A stretch of 46,068 nt of DNA from an uncultured Eubacteriales bacterium. Its GTDB lineage: Bacteria; Bacillota; Clostridia; Oscillospirales; CAJFTT01. The stretch covers positions 1-46,068 of the forward strand of contig CASDVX010000012.1 of assembly GCA_949284545.1 (NCBI GenBank). The letters run 5' to 3'. This document shows, in pieces, positions 7,358-16,211 of the stretch (its first letter is position 1; the number at the start of each line of letters is the position of its first letter). The notes under the pieces were generated by a model. The model was not told the DNA's origin and did no database searches. It worked only from the letters and a program-made list of their open reading frames with translations. The position numbers and the translations under genes were made by a program.

Positions 7358-8959
7358 TCAGAACTCGTCGTCGTCAAAGAAGAACTGGTTCTTTTTCTTT
7401 TCCTCTTTGCCGCCGTTTCCTTTCGCCTCCTGCCCCGTTTTGCCGCTGTCTGTCACAGAATCGGTATCGGAGTCCAGGTTGTCATACTCTATATTTACTT
7501 CAAACTTTTTGCTTTGCTGTTTGGGCTGTTCGTTCGAGTTGGGTATCGGCATTACACGGGTCGCGGTATACGATCCGGAAGATTTGGGAGCGTTCCTCTG
7601 GGGAACGGTGAAAATGTCATCATCCACACTGCTGCGCTGAACATTACGGCGGGCACCGTTTCCCGCACCGGCACGGTTGATTACACCCGTATTTACAAGT
7701 ATCAGGCAGAGAACGAATCCGCAGCCAAGCGACAGCAGTATGATCAGCGCCATGGTAAGGACGTCCATGCCGCCGCCCGACGACTCGGTTGACCCGGGCA
7801 CATACGGTTCCGAAGATACGTCAGACGTAACATCGTCCGATGAAGAACCCGTTGAGGTGACAGTCCCGGGGATATCAGGATCCGACTCATCGCTTTCCGT
7901 TTCCGACGATACGTCCGACGGCAACTGCGACGTTTCGCCGGGACGCACAAACTCTATCGTATACACTGCTGTGCGCGGTGAAGACGAGACGGTGACAGTC
8001 ACTCTCTGCGTCTCCTCATCGCTCAGTGTTACAAGGCCTGTGGCGCTCACGGACACCGCATCGGTGGTTTTGAACGTAATTACTGCCGAGGTATTGACGG
8101 CTACCGCAGTTATCAGCACCTGCGTTGTGTCGGCGTCCACGTTGACGGTGTATGACGCTATATTCGACGCAAACTCCGGTGACAGTGTGAATCCCTCCAC
8201 CTCCAGCGAGGCGAGGTTGGTGTTTGTGGCGTTGGGATTGTTTACCTTTACGCGCAGTGTTTTTCCGCTGCCGTTGACATCCGTCGTGCTTTTGGGCTGC
8301 ATATCCACTTTGGATTTCACGTAGGATGCGCTCCGGGCCGCTGTAAGTGCGACGACGCTTGTATTCTCATCGCCGCCCTGCGTGTCGTCTTCGTCTTCCG
8401 CTTCGCTTGATGTAACCTCACCGGAGGTGTCCTCGCTTGAAGTGTCCTCGCTTGAAGTGTCCCCGCCTGCAACCTGCTCGTAGACATAAACTTCAATGCT
8501 TTCTACCGTTATGTCCTTATATCCGGTCTGAGCTTCCTCTGCAATCTTAAACGACAGGCCCACGTTCCCGGAAGCCTGCTCGCCCAATGAACCGTCGCCA
8601 GGAACCGTCGGAGCGTAGGATATGCTTATCCTATACGGGTTCGAATCCCCTGCATCCTTCTCGGGATCGCTCTTCACCGGTTGGACCGATACAGCGGATT
8701 GGCCGGGGATTGTGTATGACACGTCAGTAATCTCAAACGGAACCGTAATCACCGCGCCCAACTGGCAGTAAGAAAAGCTGTTTCCGTCACGGTTAAGAAT
8801 AAGGCTCAAATTGACCGTATCTCCCGGATTATACTGTTTGTTTCCGGATCCCGTAGCGTTCAGTGCATATCTGAATTCGGGATCATCGGCAAATGACACG
8901 AGCGCACACATGCACAGCGTCAACACGCATGCGAGTGCGAGCGCAACGACTTTTTTCAC
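7358..8959 (-). CDS. Secreted/membrane-anchored protein with cohesin-like and cadherin-like beta-sandwich domains
   Basis: 533 residues from the GTG at 8959, chosen because six G bases lie seven bases upstream and the protein then begins with a signal peptide (VKKVVALALACVL); in-frame ATGs further up lack a ribosome binding site. After the signal comes a beta-rich domain of about 150 residues that resembles cohesin-like carrier domains, an acidic Ser/Thr linker with a repeated SSEDT unit, a cadherin-like beta-sandwich domain (LASLEVEGFTLSP onward, PF12733 type), a second Ser/Thr/Asp linker, a single membrane helix (ALIILLSLGCGFVLCLILV) and a cytoplasmic tail of about 100 polar residues. It is probably a type I membrane protein displayed on the surface. 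Function unknown. It follows dnaB but has its own promoter. Confidence 0.85.
   Translation of the reverse strand: MKKVVALALACVLTLCMCALVSFADDPEFRYALNATGSGNKQYNPGDTVNLSLILNRDGNSFSYCQLGAVITVPFEITDVSYTIPGQSAVSVQPVKSDPEKDAGDSNPYRISISYAPTVPGDGSLGEQASGNVGLSFKIAEEAQTGYKDITVESIEVYVYEQVAGGDTSSEDTSSEDTSGEVTSSEAEDEDDTQGGDENTSVVALTAARSASYVKSKVDMQPKSTTDVNGSGKTLRVKVNNPNATNTNLASLEVEGFTLSPEFASNIASYTVNVDADTTQVLITAVAVNTSAVITFKTTDAVSVSATGLVTLSDEETQRVTVTVSSSPRTAVYTIEFVRPGETSQLPSDVSSETESDESDPDIPGTVTSTGSSSDDVTSDVSSEPYVPGSTESSGGGMDVLTMALIILLSLGCGFVLCLILVNTGVINRAGAGNGARRNVQRSSVDDDIFTVPQRNAPKSSGSYTATRVMPIPNSNEQPKQQSKKFEVNIEYDNLDSDTDSVTDSGKTGQEAKGNGGKEEKKKNQFFFDDDEF
8400..8460. repeat. Short tandem repeat encoding the SSEDT linker
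   Basis: A 15-base unit (on the plus strand CCTCGCTTGAAGTGT) is repeated in tandem with minor changes, encoding repeated Ser-Ser-Glu-Asp-Thr in the linker of the surface protein. Copy number could vary between strains. Confidence 0.7.
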
Positions 8960-8989
8960 TAAAAATCCCCCCATAGTCTTGTTGGTCGG

Positions 8990-9018
8990 ATTATACCACA
9001 ACATCGTACGGAATTCAA
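8990..9018 (-). promoter_or_regulatory. Promoter of the beta-sandwich membrane protein gene
   Basis: Minus strand: TTGAAT (9013-9018), 17-base spacer, TATAAT (8990-8995), lying between the dnaB stop and the GTG start. Confidence 0.7.
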
Positions 9019-9027
9019 CCCCAGACG

Positions 9028-10374
9028 TCAATAAGGTTCATCACCGGTATATATTTCTGTCACCGGCGTAAACTTGGTGTATTTCCCCACGTATTTGAAT
9101 CTGAGGGCAGCGCGTTCCCCATGCCTGTTTTTTTCCACGAGTACCTTCATATCGATGGATTCCGGCCTCTCCTCGGGAGACAAATGGGCATTTTCGGGGT
9201 GGAGAAAAATGACTATATCCGCATCCTGCTCTATGGAACCCGATTCGCGGAGATCCGACAACACCGGTGTAGAGTTCTCTCCTTTTCTCTTGTCCACGTC
9301 TCTCGACATCTGCGAAAGCGCGATTAGCGGAACGTTAAGCTCTTTTGCCATTATTTTCAGCCCTCTTGTGATTTCAGCCACCTCGTTGACACGGCTGTCG
9401 GTACGTCTCGTACCGGTCATCAGCTGAAGATAGTCGACTATCACAAGCCCCAGGTTTTTTACCCTTCTGAGTTTCGCCTTCATTTCCGGCACGGTTATAT
9501 CCGCGCTGTCGTCAATATACATGGGAATGTTGTACAGAGCGGAAACCGCGGCAACTATACGCGACCAGTCGTCGTTTTTGAATTCCCCCGAGCGAAGCTT
9601 TTTATTGTCTATAAGCGCTTCTGTCGACAGCATTCTCGTGATAAGCTGATCTGCGGACATTTCAAGCGAAAAAACAACGACCGCTTTATTCTGTTTCGCA
9701 ACGTTCTGCGCAACATTCATAGCAAAGCTCGACTTCCCTATTCCGGGCCTTGCCGCTACGATGATCATATCAGACCTGTGCAGACCCGTCAGCACGTTAT
9801 CTAACGTGGAAAAGCCTGTAGGTATGCCCAAAAACTCAGACTTATCATCTCCGGATATTTTCCCGAGATAATCCATGGTCTGGCCTATGATCTCACGTAT
9901 CGGCTTTAACTCGCTGCTACGCCCGCCCCGTATGTTCATGATGCGCTGCTCCGCAGCATCGATCACGGTCTCGGCGTCCGATGCCGCGTCGCTCGCCTCC
10001 TCGATGGTCTGCCCGCTGACATCTATCAGGGTTCGGAGGTAATATTTGTCCCTGACTATTTTTGCATACGACTTTATATGCCTGGAGGTCGGAACGGAGT
10101 CGGCAAGCTGCAGAATATACTGCCGTCCCGCCGAATCATCGTATTCCGGGGATTTTTTCATTTCATCAAGCAGCGTTACTGCATCTATCGGCCTTGCCGT
10201 TTCGAACATGGCCATAAGACATGAAAAAATCATTCTGTGAAGCGGCAGAAAGAAGTATTTAGGCTGTACGGCCGAAACTATCTCGTTCATCGACGGAGGA
10301 TCGATAATCACCGACCCCAACAACGATTGCTCCGCCTCAAGGCTGTACGGCTGCTTTAAGGATTCCGTTTCCAT
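9028..10374 (-). CDS. dnaB: Replicative DNA helicase DnaB
   Basis: Hexameric 5'-3' helicase that unwinds DNA ahead of the replication fork. 448 residues, normal length. The N-terminal domain starts with the family motif SLEAEQSLLGSVI, and the RecA-like C-terminal domain has the Walker A loop RPGIGKSSF (about residue 208), Walker B IVDYLQLM (about 315), LSQMSRDVDKR, and DLRESGSIEQDADIV (about 375). The start lies four bases after the rplI stop, so the genes are coupled. The order gdpP-rplI-dnaB is a standard Firmicutes arrangement. There is no intein and the motifs look intact. Confidence 0.98.
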   Translation of the reverse strand: METESLKQPYSLEAEQSLLGSVIIDPPSMNEIVSAVQPKYFFLPLHRMIFSCLMAMFETARPIDAVTLLDEMKKSPEYDDSAGRQYILQLADSVPTSRHIKSYAKIVRDKYYLRTLIDVSGQTIEEASDAASDAETVIDAAEQRIMNIRGGRSSELKPIREIIGQTMDYLGKISGDDKSEFLGIPTGFSTLDNVLTGLHRSDMIIVAARPGIGKSSFAMNVAQNVAKQNKAVVVFSLEMSADQLITRMLSTEALIDNKKLRSGEFKNDDWSRIVAAVSALYNIPMYIDDSADITVPEMKAKLRRVKNLGLVIVDYLQLMTGTRRTDSRVNEVAEITRGLKIMAKELNVPLIALSQMSRDVDKRKGENSTPVLSDLRESGSIEQDADIVIFLHPENAHLSPEERPESIDMKVLVEKNRHGERAALRFKYVGKYTKFTPVTEIYTGDEPY

Positions 10375-10378
10375 CCCG

Positions 10379-10822
10379 TCATTCCTCTACGACACTTACT
10401 TTAACGGAAGCAGATATACCCTGATAAAACTTTATTTCGGCAGTATAATCTCCAAACGCTTTTATGTCCGAGCAAATTATTTTTCTTTTGTCCACTTCAA
10501 CTCCGAAGGTTTTTCCGATTTCCTCAGCAATCTCTTTCGGTGTGACCGACCCGAAAAGCTTTCCTCCGTTTCCGCCCTTAGCTTTGATCGTCAGCTGCTT
10601 ATTGTTTATAATGCTTTTAAACTCCTCAGCCTTGGCTTTTTCCGTTTCAATCCTGTGTTCCGCGGCAGCTTTCTTGCTGTTGAACTCGCCTATAGACTGA
10701 TTGTCCGCGGCAACCGCAAGATTTTTGGGAAAGAGAAAATTCCTTGCGTATCCGTCGGACACGTTTATCATCTCTCCCGCTTTGCCCTGGCCCTTCACAT
10801 CTGACTTCAATATAACCTTCAT
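10379..10822 (-). CDS. rplI: 50S ribosomal protein L9
   Basis: 147 residues, the normal size. The N-terminal domain has the L9 signature beginning [17 protein letters not shown] with [14 protein letters not shown], followed by the long charged connecting helix and the C-terminal RNA-binding domain with [14 protein letters not shown]9 binds 23S rRNA domain V near the L1 stalk and affects reading-frame maintenance. It sits between gdpP (31 bases upstream) and dnaB (four bases downstream) in one transcription unit. Confidence 0.98.
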   Translation of the reverse strand: MKVILKSDVKGQGKAGEMINVSDGYARNFLFPKNLAVAADNQSIGEFNSKKAAAEHRIETEKAKAEEFKSIINNKQLTIKAKGGNGGKLFGSVTPKEIAEEIGKTFGVEVDKRKIICSDIKAFGDYTAEIKFYQGISASVKVSVVEE

Positions 10823-10853
10823 TCTTATCTTCCTTTCCCGGCGTGCAAAGCCC

Positions 10854-12842
10854 TCATTGCTCTGCAGACGCCTGTTTTGCTTCTATAAGTACCTGATCTA
10901 TTGCGTATTTGAGTCTGGTAAGTACTTCATCAACCGGCGTATTCCTTATCTGTGCGCCCGCCATATTGTGATGGCCCCCGCCGCCGAGCCGCTCCATGAC
11001 AAGCTGCACGTTTACCGCGCCGGACGAACGTGCGCATATGACCACTTGCTCACCCGTTGAGTACACAGCAAAGGCCGCGTCCACCCTTTCAATCGCCGCA
11101 AGCTCGTCCGCCGCGAGAGATGCGGATTTGTTTACGTAGTTCACATTGCTGTTTACCGGCAAAACCGCAATGACCGCGGAATGATATTTTGCAATGTTGC
11201 CTAAAAATTTGTTTTTCAGATTGTAGGTTTCAAACGGCTCCGCGAAAAGCTGCTTTACCGTCCCCGTATCAACCCCTCTGCGTCTGAGGTACGCAGCAGC
11301 TTCAAATGTTCTCACTCCGGCGTTGGAAGTGAAGGTTTTTGTGTCAAGCATTATGCCCGCAAGCAGTGCCTCGCTCTGCACCTTGTTCGGTTTTCCGCAG
11401 GACATATACTGTATCAGCTCCACCGTCATCTCGCATGCTGACGAGGAATTGGGTTCGTTGAACAAAAGGGCTGGATTCTGTATACAGTCTGCGGCGCGCC
11501 TGTGGTGGTCTATGATAACAAGATTGCTCGCACCCTCAACGATCTCAGGCGCTTCGACGGTGCTGATTTTCTGATTATCCACAACGATTACAAGCGTCGC
11601 CGGAGTCAGATATTTACGCGCCTGAGCCGGTGAAATGAACACGTCCAGCCCGGAATCGTCTACATATCTGATAAGATTCTCAGCAAGGCTTGTTTCCCTG
11701 TTTACCACACATTTTGCTTCCTTACCGAGGCCTACCGCAATGAACTGTATCCCTACTGCCGCCCCGATGCTGTCCATATCGGACCTTGCGTGTCCCACCA
11801 CCAAGACGTTTGATGCCTGCTTTATCATTGTCTCCAACGACGCAGCAACGACTCTGCTTCTCACCTTGCTGTTGCGCTCGATTCCTTTCGTTACGCCGCC
11901 GTAAAACTCATAGAGCTCAGAGCTGCCTTTATTGCTGACTGCAGCCTGGTCCCCTCCTCTGCCCAACGCCATATCCAGAGCCTGACGCGCCGCTTTTTCT
12001 CCTTCGCGGAAAGAATCGTATCCGTGTCCAATCCCTATGGAAAGCGTCGGGTACGTGCCGTCCGGCCTCACCTGCTTTCTCACATCGTCCAGCAGATCAA
12101 ACTTGTCGTCCTTGAGGCGGCGGAAATCGCGCTCCTCAACCATAAATATGTACCGCTCCCGGTCATATCTCAGAAGCATCCCCGAGGTGCGGTTCGCCCA
12201 GCGGAGTATCGTCTCCTCAACGCCGGCCACAATCTTTGTTTTTTCCAAATCACGCGCTTCACGCAGCAATTCGTCGTAATTGTCAATCGTGATTATCATG
12301 ACTACCGGTCTTGAGCTGTAGTACTCGGCACTTATGCGCTTAAGCTCGTCGTCATCATGGAAATACAGTACGAAAAGCCGCTCTCCCTGAACGGAAAACT
12401 CGCTTCCGTAAACCGTGTATCCCTTTCCGTTGACAATCACGCTCTGTGACGTCCTGCCGTCCCAATCCGTGCTGTACCCACGTATGATGTCGCGCGCGTT
12501 TGCCGATATCTTATCTCCCGTGAAAAATTTCGACGCTGCTATGCCGTTGTACCATCTGACCGACATTGAAGAATCAACGACGATTACAGGCATGGGGAAC
12601 GACTCAATGTTGTGCCTGTCCATAGGAGACAATCGTCTGCTCACATGGCGCAGCATTTTCACGTTATTCGTGCGCTGATTGTAAAGGTACACCGCACATG
12701 TCAGCCCCGCTGCCGCCGCCGTTATCAGCTGCACCGTCACAAGCGTGCCGCCCGACACAAACAGGCCCAACAGTGCCGTTATAAGCCATACCGCAACCAG
12801 TGCCATAGCTGCTATTTCATAGGTGTAAAATCCTTTTTTCAC
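10854..12842 (-). CDS. gdpP: Cyclic-di-AMP phosphodiesterase GdpP (DHH family)
   Basis: 662-residue membrane-bound enzyme that cleaves c-di-AMP to pApA and so controls potassium and osmolyte balance, wall homeostasis and beta-lactam tolerance in Firmicutes. Order of domains: two N-terminal membrane helices (to about residue 55), a PAS-like domain, a degenerate GGDEF domain (about 170-300), the DHH domain with [13 protein letters not shown] (about 350) and IIDHHRR (about 450), and a C-terminal DHHA1 domain with the glycine-rich [13 protein letters not shown] (about 615). The GTG start follows GGAGG by seven bases. It lies between rnj and rplI with short gaps, as is usual for the family. Confidence 0.96.
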   Translation of the reverse strand: MKKGFYTYEIAAMALVAVWLITALLGLFVSGGTLVTVQLITAAAAGLTCAVYLYNQRTNNVKMLRHVSRRLSPMDRHNIESFPMPVIVVDSSMSVRWYNGIAASKFFTGDKISANARDIIRGYSTDWDGRTSQSVIVNGKGYTVYGSEFSVQGERLFVLYFHDDDELKRISAEYYSSRPVVMIITIDNYDELLREARDLEKTKIVAGVEETILRWANRTSGMLLRYDRERYIFMVEERDFRRLKDDKFDLLDDVRKQVRPDGTYPTLSIGIGHGYDSFREGEKAARQALDMALGRGGDQAAVSNKGSSELYEFYGGVTKGIERNSKVRSRVVAASLETMIKQASNVLVVGHARSDMDSIGAAVGIQFIAVGLGKEAKCVVNRETSLAENLIRYVDDSGLDVFISPAQARKYLTPATLVIVVDNQKISTVEAPEIVEGASNLVIIDHHRRAADCIQNPALLFNEPNSSSACEMTVELIQYMSCGKPNKVQSEALLAGIMLDTKTFTSNAGVRTFEAAAYLRRRGVDTGTVKQLFAEPFETYNLKNKFLGNIAKYHSAVIAVLPVNSNVNYVNKSASLAADELAAIERVDAAFAVYSTGEQVVICARSSGAVNVQLVMERLGGGGHHNMAGAQIRNTPVDEVLTRLKYAIDQVLIEAKQASAEQ

Positions 12843-12886
12843 CGCTCCGCCTCCCAGCCTCTACCTGTTACGACCGAGTCTCCGCC

Positions 12887-14899
12887 TTAAGCTTCCATTA
12901 TTATCGGCAAAATCATCGGACGGCGCTTGGTTTTCGCAAAAATATAATCAGAAAGTTCATCCCGCACGGTGTTTTTAAGGGAATTCCAATCTACCCGGCC
13001 GTTGCCGAGGCTCTCTTCTATCGCCTCCGCGGCAATCTTACGCGCGCCGTCTATGAGCTCTTCCGATTCGCGCACATACACAAATCCTCTTGAGACTATA
13101 TCCGGCCCGGAAATCACCAGACGCGGCTCATCGGAGGTTATTGTGGCGACCACTGCAATAAGTCCGTCTTCTCCCAAATGTTTGCGGTCACGCAAAACGA
13201 TGCTTCCCACATCTCCCACGCCGGAACCGTCTATGAGCACTCTTCCCGACGGCACCGTCCCGCTGAATTTAAATCCTTCGGAATTTATTTCAAGTATCTT
13301 TCCGATGTCGCTGATGATTATCCTGTCATCGGAATATCCCATGCTCTTGGCGGTGCGGGCATGTCTGTCCAGGTGCTTATACTCCCCGTGCACAGGCATG
13401 AAGAATTTCGGCTTTGTAATCCCTATTATCAGCTTTTGCTCTTCCTGACATGCGTGACCGGAGACATGCACGTCGTACAGTGACTCATACAGAACCGTCG
13501 CTCCGAGCTTCATAAGCTCGTTCACGACTCTTCCCACAAACTTCTCGTTCCCCGGGATGGGATTCGCCGAAATGATTATACAGTCCTCCGGCCCGACAAC
13601 CACGCTCCTGTGATCCGAAAACGCCATCCTGTAAAGCGCGCTCATGGGCTCTCCCTGGCTGCCGGTGGTGATGATAACTATCTGTTCCTTGCTGTATCTG
13701 TTTATAGTGTCAAGATCGATTATCAGGTTATCCGGCACCGACAGATACCCCAGCTCTATGGCTTTGGTGATGACGTTGAGCATACTTCGCCCGGATATGG
13801 CCACCTTGCGCCCGTACTTTTTTGCGCAGTCAAATATCTGCTGCACTCTCTGTATATTGGACGAAAAGGTAGCTATGATTATCCTCTTTTTCTCAGCCTG
13901 CTGGAAAAGGTTGTTGAAAGCCGCGCCCACCGTACGCTCGCTCTGTGTGTACCCGTGCCTCTCTGAATTTGTGGAATCGGACATGAGCAGAAGAACGCCC
14001 TCCTTGCCGAGCTGCCCTAATCTTCCCAAATCTATCATTTCGTCAAGTATCGGCGTACAATCTATTTTGAAATCCCCCGTGTGAATCACAAGGCCGACCG
14101 GGCATCTTATCGCAAGCATGACTGCGTCCGCTATACTGTGGTTTGAATGAATTATCTCTACGCTGAAAACACCGGCGTTTATGACGGTTCCCGGTGTCAC
14201 TACATTCATTTTCACGCTTTCAAGAAGTCCGTGTTCCGCAAGCTTGCCCTCCACAAGCCCCAGAGTCAGTCTGGTACCGTAAAGAGGCACGTTGACCTTC
14301 TTGAGGAAAAACGGCAGACCGCCTATGTGATCCTCATGACCGTGGGTGAGAAAAATGCCGCGTATCTTATCAGCGATTTTCTGTGCATAAGTGTAATCAG
14401 GTATCACGAGATCCACGCCCAGCATCTCGTCGTCCGGAAAAGCTATCCCGCAATCGACGATTATGGCATCGTTGCCGAACTCGAACACCGTCATGTTCTT
14501 ACCTATCTCGTTGAGCCCTCCCAGCGGGATTATTTTGAGCGGCTTCGTTTTTGCCGCCCCGCCTCTGGGCTTTTTGACTGCTTTTACCGGCTGTTTCACG
14601 GCGTCACCGGCTTTATTGGCCATGACTATCGTCTGCTGAAGTTTATTCTGGTCCTTATTCCTGACCCTGCGTTTCGGCATTTCCGGTGTAGCGTTCTCGT
14701 TTTTTACAAAAGATTTTTTAACCGCCGAAACGTTTTTCTTTTCCTGCGTCCGAGACGTTCCTCCCGCGGATCCGGGTGCAGCGTGTCTGACCAGTCCTGG
14801 CATTTCTTCAATGTCTACATGGGACGCCGGGAGCACCTTTCTCCTGCTGCCGGAGCTTCTGCGCCTGTTTTGCGCATGCTTAAAAGTGGTATCTGACAA
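12887..14899 (-). CDS. rnj: Ribonuclease J with N-terminal extension
   Basis: Metallo-beta-lactamase/beta-CASP nuclease with 5'-3' exonuclease and endonuclease activity in mRNA decay and rRNA maturation. The catalytic core begins near residue 125 with IIPLGGLNEIGKNM, then the metal motif LTHGHEDHIGGLP, TGDFKID, SDSTNSERHG and the C-terminal SGHA region. I place the start at a TTG at 14899, which has GGAGGG six bases before it, giving 670 residues; an ATG 25 codons upstream has no ribosome binding site. The first 120 or so residues are a basic, low-complexity extension not present in B. subtilis RNase J1, of a kind that may contact RNA. It heads the rnj-gdpP-rplI-dnaB unit and has a consensus promoter with a structured leader. 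Confidence 0.93.
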   Translation of the reverse strand: MSDTTFKHAQNRRRSSGSRRKVLPASHVDIEEMPGLVRHAAPGSAGGTSRTQEKKNVSAVKKSFVKNENATPEMPKRRVRNKDQNKLQQTIVMANKAGDAVKQPVKAVKKPRGGAAKTKPLKIIPLGGLNEIGKNMTVFEFGNDAIIVDCGIAFPDDEMLGVDLVIPDYTYAQKIADKIRGIFLTHGHEDHIGGLPFFLKKVNVPLYGTRLTLGLVEGKLAEHGLLESVKMNVVTPGTVINAGVFSVEIIHSNHSIADAVMLAIRCPVGLVIHTGDFKIDCTPILDEMIDLGRLGQLGKEGVLLLMSDSTNSERHGYTQSERTVGAAFNNLFQQAEKKRIIIATFSSNIQRVQQIFDCAKKYGRKVAISGRSMLNVITKAIELGYLSVPDNLIIDLDTINRYSKEQIVIITTGSQGEPMSALYRMAFSDHRSVVVGPEDCIIISANPIPGNEKFVGRVVNELMKLGATVLYESLYDVHVSGHACQEEQKLIIGITKPKFFMPVHGEYKHLDRHARTAKSMGYSDDRIIISDIGKILEINSEGFKFSGTVPSGRVLIDGSGVGDVGSIVLRDRKHLGEDGLIAVVATITSDEPRLVISGPDIVSRGFVYVRESEELIDGARKIAAEAIEESLGNGRVDWNSLKNTVRDELSDYIFAKTKRRPMILPIIMEA

Positions 14900-14938
14900 A
14901 ATATACCCTCCGATACAAAATATTTGATTTTTCAACGA

Positions 14939-14984
14939 CCGCCGCAGTATGGGGCGCACAGCCCACGCACACAAAACGCGGCGG
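14939..14984 (-). other. Hairpin in the RNase J 5' leader
   Basis: CCGCCGC (14939-14945) pairs with GCGGCGG (14978-14984), and an inner GGGC/GCCC stem extends the structure. It lies within the leader of about 110 nucleotides between the rnj promoter and its TTG start. It could be a site for autoregulation by RNase J; this is inference. Confidence 0.5.
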
Positions 14985-15015
14985 AAATAAAATCCGTACG
15001 AAAATCATCCTCCAC

Positions 15016-15044
15016 ATTATAACCCCGCCGGTAAGCTATGTCAA
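15016..15044 (-). promoter_or_regulatory. Promoter of the rnj-gdpP-rplI-dnaB operon
   Basis: Minus strand: TTGACA (15039-15044), 17-base spacer, TATAAT (15016-15021), perfect consensus. Confidence 0.88.
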
Positions 15045-15186
15045 GCAGTCATAAGATGTTTGACTTCAGCCGGGAATTTTAATCACAATTTTGCTTTTTT
15101 CGGTTTTTGCGAATAACTTGGGGCGTTACTGCAAATCATACTACGGATGATACTGTCATCAAAATAAAGTGCGAGGATGTTTGAAG

Positions 15187-15414
15187 ATGAAAATTATCAA
15201 ACGCTCACTTGTTTCCGCCATTTTGGCTGCGGCAACGCTTGCGCTTGCGGCGTGCACTGACGACGGCAAAATTTCAAATTCTTCTTTGCCGAACGATACC
15301 TCCGGGCACGATTCCAGCAAATACGAAATCGTTTCGGATGTCGATGACATCAAATCCTCAATAGAAGATTTCATAAGCGATCTCACAAGCGACAATGCCG
15401 GTTCAGTCGGCTGA
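15187..15414 (+). CDS. Very small lipoprotein of unknown function
   Basis: 75 residues starting at the ATG at 15187, with GAGG ten bases upstream; a GTG 18 bases earlier in the same frame lacks a binding site. The protein is a lipoprotein signal (MKIIKRSLVSAILAAATLA) ending in the lipobox LAAC, followed by about 50 polar, acidic residues rich in Ser, Asp and Lys (DDGKISNSSLP and so on). I recognise no domain. It stands alone between the rnj promoter and a bidirectional terminator, in the opposite direction to both neighbours. The clean signal peptide and terminator support a real gene. I see no clear consensus promoter directly before it. Confidence 0.7.
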   Translation: MKIIKRSLVSAILAAATLALAACTDDGKISNSSLPNDTSGHDSSKYEIVSDVDDIKSSIEDFISDLTSDNAGSVG

Positions 15415-15430
15415 CAAGCCGAAACATCAA

Positions 15431-15480
15431 ATCGCGCGGGACAGACCTGATTTTTTCGGTCCGTCCCGCGCGATGTTTAT
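15431..15480. terminator. Bidirectional Rho-independent terminator
   Basis: Arms 15431-15447 and 15458-15474 pair over 17 positions with one mismatch; the plus-strand side is followed by a T-rich tract and the loop and flanks are A/T-rich on the other strand. It serves the small lipoprotein gene (plus) and the TauE/SafE gene ending at 15477 (minus). Confidence 0.85.
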
Positions 15481-15824
15481 TTATGCTTTTTAAAAATCTC
15501 ACGTACCCCGGCTGCAATCGCAAAAAAGCCAAAAGCTTTTCGCAGCATATCCTGATCCATATCCGATACTGCTATGCTTATTATCACCGATGCCGCGCAT
15601 GCCGGGATCGCCGCCGGCAATATTTCTCCCAACGCTATCAGTCCGCTTTTTATATGTTTTATTGCAACGGGCACTGCACAGCATATAAAATATGTCAAAT
15701 TTATGCCGACTGCGTCAAAATGTCCGTACCCGGCTACAGCCAGATACGTCATCAGAACGGATCCGCCTCCGATGCCAAGAGCGCTCACCGTACCGGTGAT
15801 AAATCCTACGATCACATTGACCAT
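15477..15824 (-). CDS. TauE/SafE family membrane protein, half-size (second of pair)
   Basis: 115 residues with about four hydrophobic segments and the repeat motif of the TauE/SafE (PF01925) family, here VGFITGTVSALGIGGGSVLMTYL. Full TauE/SafE proteins are about 250 residues made of two such halves; this protein and its upstream neighbour are each one half. Its ATG overlaps the TGA of the neighbour (TGATG), so both are translated together and probably assemble as a heterodimer. The family exports sulfite, organosulfur compounds and some carboxylates, but substrate cannot be read here. It ends the dpaA-dpaB-TauE-TauE run and stops at a bidirectional terminator. Confidence 0.85.
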   Translation of the reverse strand: MVNVIVGFITGTVSALGIGGGSVLMTYLAVAGYGHFDAVGINLTYFICCAVPVAIKHIKSGLIALGEILPAAIPACAASVIISIAVSDMDQDMLRKAFGFFAIAAGVREIFKKHK

Positions 15825-16198
15825 CAGAAAAACGCCGCCCTTATCCCGCCGAGAATGAGCAAAACGCCGAACGCTTTGCCTATGAGCGAAACCGGTACCT
15901 TGCCGAACAGTTTCCCGGCTGTTATGCCGCCGACTATCCCTCCCGCCGAAAACGCAGCCGCATCCAGAGGATTGTAGCCGTCTTTAGCCATATACACAAT
16001 AAGTCCCGCGGCACATACCGGCAGTATAACGCACACGGACAAGGCAAAGGTTTTTTTCTCGTCAATGTGAAGCCAATCGCGCAGCAGCGGCACAAGCAGC
16101 ATCCCTCCGCCCGTGCCGAAAAGACCGTTGACCGCCCCGGAGAGCAGTCCGACTGCAACCAGTTTAAACTTCTCGCTAAACTTCTCACTTTTTTCCAT
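15824..16198 (-). CDS. TauE/SafE family membrane protein, half-size (first of pair)
   Basis: 124 residues with a short charged N-terminus, then four hydrophobic segments and the family motif LLSGAVNGLFGTGGGMLLVPLL, matching the opening of each TauE/SafE repeat. It begins only 13 bases after the dpaB stop, without a terminator or promoter between, so it is very probably cotranscribed with the dipicolinate synthase genes; its ribosome binding site is weak (GGTGAT). Co-location with dpaAB suggests, but does not show, a part in sporulation, for example moving dipicolinate or a precursor. The split into two adjacent half-length genes is also seen elsewhere in Clostridia, so it is not a fresh frameshift: there is a proper start codon and coupling. 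Confidence 0.85.
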   Translation of the reverse strand: MEKSEKFSEKFKLVAVGLLSGAVNGLFGTGGGMLLVPLLRDWLHIDEKKTFALSVCVILPVCAAGLIVYMAKDGYNPLDAAAFSAGGIVGGITAGKLFGKVPVSLIGKAFGVLLILGGIRAAFF

Positions 16199-16211
16199 TT
16201 AATCACCGGTT

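Noticed and set aside
14147-14896. Plus-strand open frame of 249 codons opposite the RNase J N-terminal region
   Set aside because: It is antisense to rnj, no domain, no promoter; a shadow frame.
14939-14984. A T-box or other known riboswitch before rnj
   Set aside because: The leader is too short and lacks the T-box sequence or other aptamer signatures; only a simple hairpin is seen.
15477-16198. A broken TauE/SafE gene (frameshift)
   Set aside because: The two halves have separate, properly placed starts and overlapping stop/start codons, and each ends with a complete helix set; they look like two real genes rather than one damaged gene.
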